The notes under the pieces were generated by a model. The model made no database searches. It had not been told where the DNA came from and saw nothing but the letters and a program-made list of their open reading frames with translations. A program made the translations under genes and the position numbers. From Candidatus Altimarinota bacterium (GTDB lineage Bacteria > Patescibacteriota > Gracilibacteria > BD1-5 > UBA2023): a DNA stretch of 64,000 nt. The stretch is from assembly GCA_014377305.1 (NCBI GenBank), contig JACMPW010000003.1, positions 78,081-142,080 of the forward strand, read 5' to 3'. Every line of letters begins with the position of its first letter. The first letter of the stretch is position 1. This document shows positions 1 through 9,885 of this stretch, in pieces.

Positions 1-216
1 GATACTGGAGCAGTAGCTCGTGGAGTCAAGCAGAATAAGTGTGCTAACTATGTAATCGGTATGCTCAATAGCATGTCTGGAAGTGGGACCACACTTCCTC
101 AGTATCTCGTGCCACTCCAGACTGGACTCACTGCCGCCAAAAATCAAACCGAACAGCAGAATGTACTCTCTCAGTACATCGGACAGAGCTATTTCGCACT
201 CTTTGAAATAAAATAA
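1..216 (+). CDS. C-terminal end of an unrecognised protein (partial)
   Basis: The window opens inside a reading frame that runs 71 codons to a TAA at 214-216. The visible piece is polar, rich in Gln, Asn and Ser, and ends in the motif YFALFEIK. I recognise no family. A strong hairpin terminator follows within 20 bp and also serves the convergent murD, which supports this being the true end of a gene. The missing N-terminus prevents any functional call. Confidence 0.6.
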   Translation, partial: DTGAVARGVKQNKCANYVIGMLNSMSGSGTTLPQYLVPLQTGLTAAKNQTEQQNVLSQYIGQSYFALFEIK

Positions 217-232
217 TCTCTCAAAAAGATAA

Positions 233-264
233 CAAAACTCCCAGAAGTTATTCTGGGAGTTTTT
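233..264. terminator. Bidirectional rho-independent terminator
   Basis: A perfect 10-bp stem (237-246 with 251-260, loop GTTA) is flanked by four A on the left and four T on the right. It can terminate both the partial gene on the left and murD converging from the right; the murD TAA at 248-250 lies inside the hairpin. Confidence 0.85.
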
Positions 265-1519
265 GTATACACGCTCGGAATTGATTCGCTCTATCGAGAT
301 AGTCATGGAAGAGTCCGAACGATGCACAGCCAGGAGATAATATCAGTACATCTCTATCAATACGTCGACCATAGAGCCAAGTCACTCCATCTGCGAGTGT
401 ATCAGTTGCAAGATAGGGTATACTCTCTTGTATTGCTATATCGACGAATGCCTGCTTGGTAGCACCGATACATACCATCGCTTTGACCCTCTGAGCAAAC
501 AATGGCGAGAGATGAGCAAATACATCTCCCTTATCAGATCATCATACTATGAGGAGAAAATTGCGAGTAGTACCATATGCTCCGAGTGCAGCTGAGAGAC
601 TCTGAGAACTCGTAGACTTGGAGTCTTCGACGATCTGGATACCTCATTTTGTAGCGATCAGTTCGAGTCTATGAGGGAGTCCTGTGATATATTTTAGATG
701 TTCTCTGATATTATTTGAACAGATTCACATCTCATTCGCTACTACAGCACAGGAGAGGATATTCATCGCATTATGTACTCATGAGAAATTGGTACCCGAG
801 AGTTTGTATTTTTTCTGTCCAGAGATTCGGATATTTTCTCAGTCGGTCGAGTTTTTGAGATATATATCACTAGAAAAAGATCGAATATTTTCTGGTATTT
901 CTACATGCAATCCATTTTTCTGTACGAATTCGATTACCTGTACATTCACGATTGATTTTTTGGTGGTATGCTCCATGAGATTCATCTTCGCATCTATATA
1001 TCACTGGAGACTCGTATGCCAATTGAGATGATCAGGTTTGAGATTGGTAAATATAGAATAATCTGAGCTGTATTTTCGTATAGCAAAAGCCATGAAACTC
1101 GATACCTCCACTACAATAATACCCTTCTGTTCTCACTTCTCGAGAATACCGAGAACTGTCGATGAAAATGGGATATCAAAATTTCCCGAAAGATAGACTG
1201 ATTTCTTGACAGAAAACTCTTTTTCGAGTATATTATACATAATCCATGCAGTAGTCGACTTGCCATCTGTGCCCGTCACAGATACAATCTGAAATCCGCT
1301 AGGTAGGAACTGATATGCAAAATCGAGCTCACACATCACTCGCCCTGTCGCATAGATAGGATGAGTCTCAGGTATTCATGGGGATGGTATGATCACCTCA
1401 TAGGCATCATAGCTACTCAGAGTATCACTATCATCGTAGATCTCATATGAGATCCCCTGTTTCTCACAGAGAGCTGCGACAGCTGAACCTACCTTTCACT
1501 TTCAATAAATCAGATACAT
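248..1519 (-). CDS. murD: UDP-N-acetylmuramoyl-L-alanine--D-glutamate ligase (MurD)
   Basis: This cytoplasmic ligase adds D-glutamate to UDP-MurNAc-L-Ala in peptidoglycan synthesis. The 423-residue frame needs TGA read as Gly. An N-terminal Rossmann-like start (LIYGKGKVGSAV) is followed by SPGIPETHP (the G is TGA), the Mur-ligase P-loop TGTDGKSTT and the C-terminal motif LSPGCASF, in normal MurD order and at slightly less than usual length (about 450). The ATG at 1519 is the first start before the Rossmann strand. It lies 20 bp from the divergent gene at 1540, so the two share a very short promoter region. Its substrate connects it to murI just downstream on the same strand, which supplies D-glutamate. 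I see no Shine-Dalgarno sequence. Confidence 0.93.
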
Positions 1520-1539
1520 ATACCGTTAATATATCGAAA

Positions 1540-2970
1540 ATGTCATTAAATTCAAGTTCTACATTTATTACTCCAAAAGATAGTATTGCTATACCAAGTT
1601 GGATAGAAAAAATTCGTATCAGTAGATATGAGGATGCTACCACTATGTTTAGTAACGATGTCTGATCTTTTCCATTTAGCAATCTTGATTTATTTTCTCT
1701 TGATGGCTTTAGTCTGGAGGATATACGTCAAAAAATTTTCAAGGAATTAGGACTCAAAGACTCAAAAAATAATGAAGAAAAAGCTGTGGTAAAATTGAAT
1801 CGTATCTATAAAGAAAGCGTATCATATCTAGAAAGAGTTCTCTATAGAAAAATCCCAAACGGACTCAACAATAAAAATTGGATAAGTACAAATGAGTTTT
1901 TAGAGCATCTTGAATCCCATCTCAAGAGAGATACAAGTGGCCTGTATAGTTTGATGTTTTGTGGAATAATCAAAGTGATGCTCGTTGAAGTTGGTCTCGA
2001 TGAGAATCCTGCCGTTAGTCAGCTTGATACAAATATGGTAGACCTGATGGCAAAATTTACTAGTATTCCATGAATGCAAGTAAATAAGAAATCAAGAAAA
2101 AATGACTATCAGTCATATACCCTTGATGATACCTATGAAGGCAAGTTGGAAGATCGACCAAAGGGTTCTGACTCAATCCGTACAAAACTTATCTATAATA
2201 GACCATATAATACTCTCGAAAAGTTTAAAGATCTTGAGGCTATGAGACTTACATTAGATCCAAGCGGAGGGGAAACTGGCTATGTTCATACAATAAGAAA
2301 AATACGAGATAACCTATATTGAAAAAATATAAAAATAAATTTTGAGGTAAAATGAGGAATACTATCCCCTAAAGCAATTCAAGAGCTCGAAAAAGTATTT
2401 ATAATGGTCACTATTAAAAAAACTAAATGATGAGCCAGTCTGAGTTATGAGGATGCAAAATTTGTATGAGGAAAAGTGAATATATCGAAGCCTGGAAAAG
2501 AGAAAAAATATATCTCACCGGAAATACAGTTTGTGCTTCCTAACAATAAAAATGAATCTTGATTTTCAAGCCATAAAGTCTATGATCTTAAAAAAATAAT
2601 ATCTGCAAATGCACGATTATTTTGAGCTCTTACTATTGGTAATATACAGTATGTTCTCGAACACTATAAAACAGAATTTGATCCGAGAGAACTCCTTAAT
2701 CACCTTCTATATCCACAATGACATGGAGAAAAACCATTCTTACTGCTCATCAAAACAAAAAGTGAGAGAACTGGAAGAGAAAGGGTATATTTTACAACCA
2801 GTGATATATACAATGAAGGGAAAAATACCATGTCGGATATCTATAATTTCCCAAAACCCAAAAATCTAGAATGAAGTGCTTCCGAAGACATACAACATAT
2901 AGTCCATAATGCTGTCGATGCTGTTATGAGAAAAAAAACTAATATCCTTTCTTCTCCATCCACCCTCTAA
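1540..2970 (+). CDS. Unrecognised 476-aa protein with RelA/SpoT-like motifs
   Basis: One frame of 476 codons with many TGA (Gly) codons, starting at ATG 1540. I do not recognise the whole protein. Residues about 206-236 read RPKGSDSIRTK and then KDLEAMRL, which resembles the RelA/SpoT synthetase pattern R-x-K-x-x-x-S-I-x-x-K followed by D-L-x-x-x-R. Residues 328-330 are EIQ, with GFSSHKVYD shortly after, like the catalytic E-x-Q and following segment of that family. The gap between the Asp and Glu motifs is longer than usual, so this is a candidate nucleotidyl (alarmone-type) synthetase domain inside a longer protein, not a firm call. There is no HD hydrolase domain. The 3' end overlaps convergent murI by 32 bp. 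Codon use is more AT-rich than in murD. Confidence 0.5.
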
Positions 2971-3619
2971 ATTTCATTGCTGCTTCTTCTCCCGGATCTA
3001 TTAGATCCGGGATTTTTTTGTCATATAACTCCATCCATATATGTTCTATAGAATCACTGATGAGAGGATAGTGAGTACATCCGAGGACGAGTGCCTCGAT
3101 ATCAGGAGAGAACTGTGCCAGATATTCCCTGAGCAATGTATCGATCTCAGGTCATGATATGATTCCTGCTTCGATCAGTGGTACGAGTCATGGGGCTGAG
3201 ATCTCCTCTACAATAATAGAGTCATCGAGGATATTCACACGCTCACGATACATACGACTCCTAACCGTAGCATCAGTTGCAAGGACTCATATCCGGTGGT
3301 ATCCCCCATCGACCACTGCCTCAGCTCATGGCACCGTGACGCCGAGAATATGATATCCAACGAATACCTCTGTCTGGAGGTGACGCAAGGCATATACAGA
3401 TGCCGTATTACAAGCGAGGATAACTACGTCAGCTCAGCGAGCATGGAGTCTCTCTACTCATGCAATAGTGAGCATACGTATCTCATCTCCACTCCGATGT
3501 CCATACGGAGCATTCGCACTATCCATCTCGAGGATCATCTCGATCTCTGGGAATTCTTTTTGGAACTCAGCCATCACGACCTGTCCACCGAGTCCTGAGT
3601 CAAAAAATCAGATACGCAT
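2939..3619 (-). CDS. murI: Glutamate racemase (MurI)
   Basis: Converts L- to D-glutamate for peptidoglycan. The 226-aa product starts MRIGFFDSGLGGQVVM, carries the first catalytic cysteine in ACNTAS and the second in GCTHYPL, and has SAPGLVPLIEAG between them; the glycines in GFF, APG and ISG are TGA codons. At 226 residues it is shorter than typical MurI (250-270). The ATG at 3619 lies 3 nt after the stop of the 119-aa gene, so the two are probably co-transcribed. The 3' end overlaps the opposing gene by 32 bp. D-glutamate is the substrate of MurD encoded about 1.4 kb further on. Confidence 0.93.
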
Positions 3620-3622
3620 GAA

Positions 3623-3982
3623 TTAGAAAGTTATATTTGGGTGGTCTATATGACTCCAATCGGTTGGTATCAGTGTGGCATCAAGAGTTCACTCGAGGAG
3701 TTGTATGACTCATTTATTATTTTGTATGAGTACTCACATATGTATTGCTCGATTGAGTATTTTCCAGTGAGGGAGCGTTGGTTTTCAGATTTTCAGATCC
3801 TTATATGGGAACTCTTCTCATCGAATTCATGTGAGTATATCTAGAGCTCATTTTGACGATACTGCCAAGACAAAAGGAGTCAAATTGAGTTCTTCAACAA
3901 ATAATCAATATCTCGCTAATCCTGTCAAATTGAGTTTATTTTTCCACTCTTCGGGAATCTCATCAACTCAGAGTATTTTCAT
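3623..3982 (-). CDS. Hypothetical protein upstream of murI (119 aa)
   Basis: An open frame of 119 codons that exists only when TGA is Gly. I recognise no domain. The product is soluble with no signal peptide or membrane helix. Its TAA lies 3 nt before the murI ATG, suggesting translational coupling. Its ATG lies only about 6 bp past the stem of the terminator that follows secD, leaving no room for a normal promoter; expression may depend on read-through, or the true start may be internal (the next Met is far downstream). Confidence 0.6.
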
Positions 3983-3988
3983 AAAAAT

Positions 3989-4016
3989 AAAATCAAGAAA
4001 TTACTTTCTTGATTTT
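3989..4016 (-). terminator. Terminator after secD
   Basis: A 12-bp perfect stem (3989-4000 with 4005-4016, loop TTAC) is followed on the minus strand by TTTTATTTTT. It sits 25 bp after the secD stop. The ATG of the next gene follows almost immediately. Confidence 0.8.
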
Positions 4017-4040
4017 ATATGTTCTCGGGTTTTTATCAAC

Positions 4041-5744
4041 TTATTTCTTGAATCCGATGAATGTAGATGGATTTTTCCCGAGCTTGCGACCTACCGCGAT
4101 GATGAGGATACGAGATACCCACATAGCAGTGAAGAGTGAGAGGATGATACCCATACCGAGCATGAATCCGAATCCCTTGATGAGTGAAATACCAAATATA
4201 TACAGGATCACTGCAGAAGTAAGTGATGTGATATGTGAATCCCAGATAGCCGTCCACGACTTCTCGAATCCGAGAGCGATCGCCTGATCCATCGTCTTAC
4301 CATCAGTGAGAGCCTCTCGCATTCTCTCAAAAATCAAGATATTGGCATCGATCGCAAGACCGATAGAGAGTATCACTCCTGCTATAGAGGCGAGAGTGAG
4401 TACTACGCCCGTCACTTTCACGAGAGCAATGAGAATGAGTGTATAGGTGATGAGTGCGAGACCTGCGAGGAGTCCACTCACACGATAGATCGCGACGAGA
4501 AATATGATGATAGCGAGGAGTCCGATAGTACCAGACATCAGGATCTGTTTGAGAGACTCCGATCCGATTTTTGCATCGATAGTACGCTCACTCGTGAGAT
4601 AGATCGGTGCTGGCACAATACCCGTATTGATATCATTAGCGAGAGTCTGAGCTCATTTTATAGTATAGTCTCCTGTGATAACTGCCTTACCATCAGTGAT
4701 AACTGCCTGTACTGTAGGAGCAGTCAAGATTTGCCCACCGACAAATATAGCGATCTGCTTACCGATGAGACGCTTTGTGAGTTCTCCGAAGATTTTTTTA
4801 CCATCTTCATTAAATAGGAGTTCCACTTGAGGTTGCCCCACCTGAGTAAATCAGACTCCAGCATTAACAAGATATTTGTCATTGAGAATCTTACCATCAG
4901 CAGTCTTGGCCGGTTGCCAGAGACTCGGTCGCTGATCGACGAATATATACGAATAGCTATATATAGTTCCTGTTCCAGTACCACTTTTACTAAGAATTTC
5001 GACAATCGCATATCCAGGATTCGATGTCGCGACGATCTGCCCGCTTGCATCCTTGACATAGCTCTCTTCGCCTCGAGCAACAAATACTGGAGTAGTATAG
5101 GGAAATGTAGTTATAGAGTCAATACCTGAGAATGATACCTCCTTCGGGAGTGCTCCTGTAGCCATAGGTGCGAATCCAACATTCTCATAACTATCTCTAT
5201 ACTTCTGTCATACTGTCGCAAATGGTGTAGTTTTTGTATCTATGAGTGCTTTATCTGCTATTGCCTTACGCTCTGCACGATCTGTATCTGTGACTGACTT
5301 TTTCTCTTCACGGAACTCAAGTTGTACAACTTTTCCGATTGTTTCTTTTGCTTTTTTGATATCTTCGGCGTTCTTTATCTTACGAGCCGCCTCACCGAGA
5401 TCCGCATGTGCCTGAGTCGGGATCTGTACGATGATATGATTATCTGATCCATACTTGGCAGTTTGTATAGTTGGCTCTGCGAGTCCGAGAGAGTTCACTC
5501 GCTTATCGATGACAGACTTGATCCCTTCGACGATACTCTGTTCGGTAGTACTCCCTGATTGTGATCTGACAGCGTCGAGATCTACCTTGTAGTCGAGTTC
5601 GACACCTCCTTGGAGATCGAGACCGAGAGTATACGGCTTGTTGAGCCAAGCGTTGTCCACACCATATTGGTTCCATGGGACGATATAGAGTCCTGAAGCG
5701 ATGACGAGTCAGACGATGACGAGGACACGGTTGCGGATATTCAT
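4041..5744 (-). CDS. secD: Protein translocase subunit SecD
   Basis: Membrane component of the Sec translocon that helps pull exported proteins across the membrane using the proton gradient. The 567-aa product has one N-terminal helix (MNIRNRVLVIVGLVI, with a TGA Gly), then LGLDLQGGVELDYKV, the large extracytoplasmic P1 region, and a C-terminal RND-type helical bundle with GLAIDANILIFERMREAL, the hallmark of SecD. The start ATG at 5744 directly precedes the first helix. No secF follows; the next gene is an unrelated 119-aa protein, so SecF must be encoded elsewhere or be absent. Confidence 0.93.
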
Positions 5745-5904
5745 GTTTGTGAGAGATATTGAGATAGAGATGGGCAGATTATAGAAAAAATATTGCCTTT
5801 TGCAAGAGAGATTTTGCAATATATCGCAAAATATGATATCATCGCATTACTTAGCAAAATACTCATAAATATTTTCTGTATTTTTATATCTTATCTTATA
5901 CCGT

Positions 5905-6540
5905 ATGTCTATATCTCTGATTGAATCAGCTCGTATCTATACCCAGGATCTCCTACAGGTATGTGCTGCATATCCCTATCATAATCCAGCCCATAGTACC
6001 GGAGTACTCGACCGAGCCACATATATCGCCCTGGCTGAGGATATTGGTAATGAGGATCTCGAGGATCTCCAACTCGCCTGTCTCTTTCATGATACTGGCT
6101 TCTCAGAGCAATATGAGAAAAATGAACATATCGGAGCTCGTATAGCTCGCAAGTGGCTCGAGGAAGCAGGTCATCACAAGGATCGCATCGCCAAAATCGA
6201 GAAGATTATCATGGCAACCGTCCTCTTCTCTACTCCTCGGACTCACCTCGAAAATATCATCCAAGATGCTGATCTGGATAATATCGGGACCAAGTCAGAG
6301 TTCATCTACTCGCAACGCTATCTCGCGGAGATCCGTACTGTGGGTGGTAAGGATATATCAGAGTGTGCCTATTGGCAGTTCGTCTACAAGCTCCTGACGA
6401 AGTACAAGTTCCATACGGAAACAGCCAAATCAGAACGACATGAGCAACAGATCCGTGATGTCGAACATATGGAGAAGTACCTCATGATGATCGGCTGCGA
6501 GATCCCACATGTTGAGTCCGATACGATGCACGAAGTATAA
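5905..6540 (+). CDS. HD-domain metal-dependent phosphohydrolase
   Basis: A 211-aa HD-superfamily protein. The metal ligands are visible in order: YHNPAHSTGVL (first His), LACLFHDTGF (HD pair), EHIGARIA and DADLDNIGT (late Asp). The YHNxxHxxxV start resembles cyclic-nucleotide phosphodiesterase-type HD proteins, but the substrate cannot be told from sequence. It has no TGA codons, no signal peptide and no fused domain. It diverges from secD and is closed by a strong terminator. Confidence 0.8.
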   Translation: MSISLIESARIYTQDLLQVCAAYPYHNPAHSTGVLDRATYIALAEDIGNEDLEDLQLACLFHDTGFSEQYEKNEHIGARIARKWLEEAGHHKDRIAKIEKIIMATVLFSTPRTHLENIIQDADLDNIGTKSEFIYSQRYLAEIRTVGGKDISECAYWQFVYKLLTKYKFHTETAKSERHEQQIRDVEHMEKYLMMIGCEIPHVESDTMHEV

Positions 6541-6542
6541 AA

Positions 6543-6570
6543 AACTCCTCCTGAATACTCAGGAGGAGTT
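6543..6570. terminator. Bidirectional terminator
   Basis: A 12-bp stem (6543-6554 with 6559-6570, loop ATAC) is flanked by A and T runs. It separates the convergent HD gene and the 133-aa gene on the minus strand. Confidence 0.9.
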
Positions 6571-6591
6571 TTTTGAGTTTTTAGTTTTATA

Positions 6592-6993
6592 CTACGCAGC
6601 AATCTTGAAGGATTTTTCATTGCTCGCAATAGGAGTGATATGCGTTCTTTCTTTAGAAAATTGTATCTCTTGGACTATTTTCTTTACGAATTCTCTCACT
6701 ATTTTTATTTCTTCTCCATAGAGAGACCACTTTCATGCCTCTTTCACTATATAGGCTCACTGGAGGATATCCCGCATAGAAAAATCTGGTTTTTTTCATC
6801 ATAGAGCGACTGAGGTGACTGATGCCTTTTGTAGTATTGTATCTATATTTGCTCTGATGACAGCTATTTTGGATATCGCAATAGCCTGTGACTGTCTATC
6901 CTGTCATTCTCAGGCTATGAGTGAAACCATAGGTCATATCAAGAGTTGCTTTTCTGCTACTGTATCTCACCAAACGAGGTCTGATTGCTTCAT
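6592..6993 (-). CDS. Hypothetical protein (133 aa)
   Basis: Open only when TGA is Gly; TAG at 6592-6594, ATG at 6993. No family recognised. The central part is mainly aliphatic and charged (AISKIAVIRANIDTILQK) and looks helical; the C-terminal third is basic. It has no membrane helix. It is a monocistronic unit on the minus strand, back to back with groES, ending in the shared terminator at 6543. Confidence 0.6.
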
Positions 6994-7102
6994 AGTAGAA
7001 AAAGGATAGAAAGTATCGAACAAACTTATTGTACAGGATTATCCTAGAATACAACACTTTTTCGAAAAATTCACAAGATCTCAAAATCTGAAAATCCTTG
7101 TT

Positions 7103-7130
7103 TTGACTTTTACAGAGGTTTTCGTACACT
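7103..7130 (+). promoter_or_regulatory. Sigma70-like promoter of the groES operon
   Basis: TTGACT (7103-7108), a 16-bp spacer and TACACT (7125-7130) lie 45 bp before the groES ATG. No CIRCE inverted repeat (TTAGCACTC-N9-GAGTGCTAA) is visible between here and the gene, although hrcA is present in the window. Confidence 0.6.
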
Positions 7131-7174
7131 GATGGTGGATTTTTGGTATATTTTTATTTCTAACCCTCATCTCT

Positions 7175-7486
7175 ATGATCACTCACGACATGATCGATCG
7201 GATCACTCCCCTCTCCGATCGAGTCCTCCTCAGACCGATCGATGCAGACAAAGTCACCGCATCAGGTATTATCATACCTGACTCGGCGAACAAGGAGCGA
7301 CCTTCACTCTATGAGGTCATCAGCGTATGACCAGGCAAACTCGATAAAAACTGAGTACTTCAAAAAATCGACCTCCAAAAAGGAGATCGAGTAATATCAG
7401 GACAATATTCTTGAGATGATGTGAAGGTCGGAGATACTACATACAAGCTCGTCTGAGCTGAGTATATACTAGCAAAGATTAACTAA
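7175..7486 (+). CDS. groES: Co-chaperonin GroES
   Basis: The 10-kDa lid of the GroEL folding chamber. The product (103 aa) has the core [15 protein letters not shown], the mobile-loop region after [10 protein letters not shown] and the C-terminal [13 protein letters not shown]; internal glycines (SVGPGKL, YSGDDV, LVGAEY) are TGA. Family members usually begin a few residues before DRVL, so the second in-frame ATG at 7190 (MIDRITPL) is an equally good start. It is the first gene of a groES - small membrane protein - groEL operon. Confidence 0.93.
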
Positions 7487-7505
7487 TATTAATAAAACAT
7501 AAAAT

Positions 7506-7706
7506 ATGGAATCAATCCTCTTGCTATTTATAGCACTCATCCTTGCAATAATAGCATTCTTAATTAAGAAAGTTAATGAAAACTTAAGTAAATTTCATAA
7601 TGAAATTTGACAGAGTCATTATAACATAAACGAGCAAATTAAATGATTATGGCGAGTAATAAAATACTACGATCTAAAGGCCAAAGAGGAAAAAAAAGAA
7701 ATTTAG
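7506..7706 (+). CDS. Small single-helix membrane protein between groES and groEL (66 aa)
   Basis: ATG 7506 to TAG 7704. The first 22 residues (SILLLFIALILAIIAFLI) form one membrane helix, followed by a charged, Lys-rich cytoplasmic tail with a short coiled-coil-like stretch. Codons are much more AT-rich than in groES and groEL on either side. It begins 19 bp after groES and ends 43 bp before groEL, so it is co-transcribed. No family recognised; a membrane protein splitting groES from groEL is unusual. Confidence 0.65.
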
Positions 7707-7749
7707 ATTTTTAAAAATCCCAAATATTTATATAACAATTTAAAGTAAC

Positions 7750-9378
7750 ATGTCAAAACAAATTCACTTCGGAGACGAGGCTCGCCTCCAGATGTTCATA
7801 GGTATGGAGAAGGTTGCTAAGGTAGTATCGGCTACTATAGGACCCAAATGACGAAATGTCATCTTCTCCAAATGATATGGTGCGCCACAGGTGACCAACG
7901 ACGGTGTCACGATCGCTCGTGAGATCGAGCTCGCCGATCCGATCGAGAACATGGGAGCCGAGCTCATCAAAGAGGCTGCGAGTAGAACGAACGATGCAGC
8001 GGGTGACGGGACCTCGACGGCGACACTCCTCACCTATGCGATGGTGAAGGAAGGACTGCGTGAGATCCGCTCTGGTATCAATGCTATAGAGCTGAAGAAC
8101 GGTATGAAAAAAGCAGGATCTCTCGTCATAGCTGAACTCGCAAAGATGTCTACTCCTCTCAATACCCAAGAAGAGATCGAGCAAGTCGCGACAATATCTG
8201 CACAAGATGTCGAAGTGGGCAAGATAATTGCAGACGCAATGGAAAAAGTGGGTAAGGACGGAGTGATCACTGTGGAAGAGGGCAGGACTTTTGGCCTAGA
8301 AGTCGAAGTGACTGAGGGTATGCAGTTCGATAATGGGTATATCTCGCCATACATGATCACCGACGGTGAGAAGATGGAAGCTCGCATCACTGACGCTCAT
8401 ATCCTCATAACGGATAAGAAGATATCGAGTCTGAAGGATATCCTCGGAGTCCTCGAGTCACTCGCGAGTAGTGGATCTCGCGAACTCGTCATCATCGCGG
8501 ACGATATCGATGGTGAGGCTCTCACGGGTATTATATTGAACAAGCTGAAGGGCGTTCTGACTGTCCTCGGGATCAAGGCTCCAGGATTCGGTGATAAGAA
8601 GAGAGAGATGCTCCGAGATCTCGCGATCCTCACGGGTGCAACACTCATCACGGATCAGACTGGGTACAAGCTGGAGAATGCGCATGTCGAGCATCTTGGT
8701 CGATCAGGGGCAGTCATAGCAACCAAGGACTCGACGACGATCATCTCAGGAAGTGGAGACTCACACCTCATCGAGGCGAGAGTACGAGAGCTCGGAGCTG
8801 AGCTCGATGCATCGAAGTCTAACTACGATAGAGAAAAACTCGCCGAACGCATCGCGAAGCTCGCAGGTGGGATAGCCGTGATCAAGGTGGGAGCTGCATC
8901 AGAGGTCGAGATGCGAGAGAAAAAACTCAGAATCGAGGATGCTCTTAATGCCACCAAGGCGGCTGTAGACGAAGGAATCGTTGCTGGTGGTTGAGTGGCT
9001 CTCCTCAAAGCTGGACGAGTCCTCGAGACGGCAGAATTCACGAGAGAAGAGAAAGTCGGAGCCGATATCGTGATGCGAGCACTCTCCTACCCCGTCCGTC
9101 AGATCGCTGACAATGCTGGCAAGGAATGAGCAGTTATCGCATCAGAAGTGATCAGAAATCCAGACCCACACTATGGATATGATGCGGCTCGTGACGAGTA
9201 CAAGGATCTCGTACGAGCTGGTATCATAGATCCAACCAAGGTGGCCCGCTCTGCTCTCGAAAACGCGATCTCTATCGCGGGTATGTTCCTCACGACTGAG
9301 GCGCTCATCGTCGATACTCCAGGGGAGAAAAAAGAACCAGTGATACCTCCAGGTGGAGGAATGGGTGGAATGTACTAG
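7750..9378 (+). CDS. groEL: Chaperonin GroEL
   Basis: ATP-driven folding chamber. The 542-aa frame starts [12 protein letters not shown] and shows [24 protein letters not shown], the DGTSTATLL nucleotide loop, IVAGGGVALL and a Met/Gly-rich tail ending GGMGGMY. Three of these glycines (PKG, the last of GGG, KEGAV) are TGA, among the clearest evidence for code 25 here. A strong terminator follows. Confidence 0.97.
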
Positions 9379-9386
9379 GGCTAATA

Positions 9387-9421
9387 AAAAAATACATCCG
9401 ACGAGTCGGATGCATTTTTTT
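9387..9421 (+). terminator. Terminator after groEL
   Basis: CATCCGA/TCGGATG stem with loop CGAG followed by a run of T, placed 10 bp after the groEL TAG. The left A-run would let it work for the minus-strand gene too. Confidence 0.85.
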
Positions 9422-9428
9422 ATTTATG

Positions 9429-9827
9429 TTACTTTTTCCCATTCTCGATGATGCGTCTACGGATCTCTTCTTTCATCTCTTCACTATGAGCGGATTGTTG
9501 CAGGAGTGTGAGGAAATCATCCTTGAGAAACACCTGGAGTTCAGCATCCTCAATGATCTCGACCGTCGCATTGCGGAGATCATCAGTGATGAGAGCAATC
9601 TCTCCGAAGAATCCACCTGCCTCCAGTGTAGCGAGTTCTTTTTTTCATTGGAATACGCGTACTTTGCCTGAATTAATATAGTAGGCACATCCATTTGATG
9701 CCTCGCCTTGTTTGATGATCGTCTCTCAGGCCTTGTGATACTGCGTCTGACTCATCAGGAGGAAGAATGCAATCACCTCCTTGGAGAATCCGTCGAATAT
9801 GTAGAGATTTTCGATAGTATTGGACAT
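9429..9827 (-). CDS. Cyclic-nucleotide-binding-domain protein (132 aa)
   Basis: A stand-alone CRP-type sensor domain. The cNMP-fold pattern is clear: IIKQGEASNGCAYYINSGKVRVF, then LEAGGFFGEIALITDDLRNATV, matching the phosphate-binding cassette G-E-(I/L)-A-L-x(n)-R-x-A. There is no DNA-binding HTH after it, only a short basic helix, so it is more likely a partner or sensor than a transcription factor. Whether it still binds a nucleotide is unknown. It follows the clpC-like gene on the minus strand after a 58-bp gap. Confidence 0.82.
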
Positions 9828-9885
9828 AGTTTCTATTTAGATATAGAGTCAGTGTAGCATATATCAGGTAAAAATACAAATATAT

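Noticed and set aside
7000..7174. CIRCE element upstream of groES
   Set aside because: No TTAGCACTC/GAGTGCTAA inverted repeat or close variant could be found by eye.
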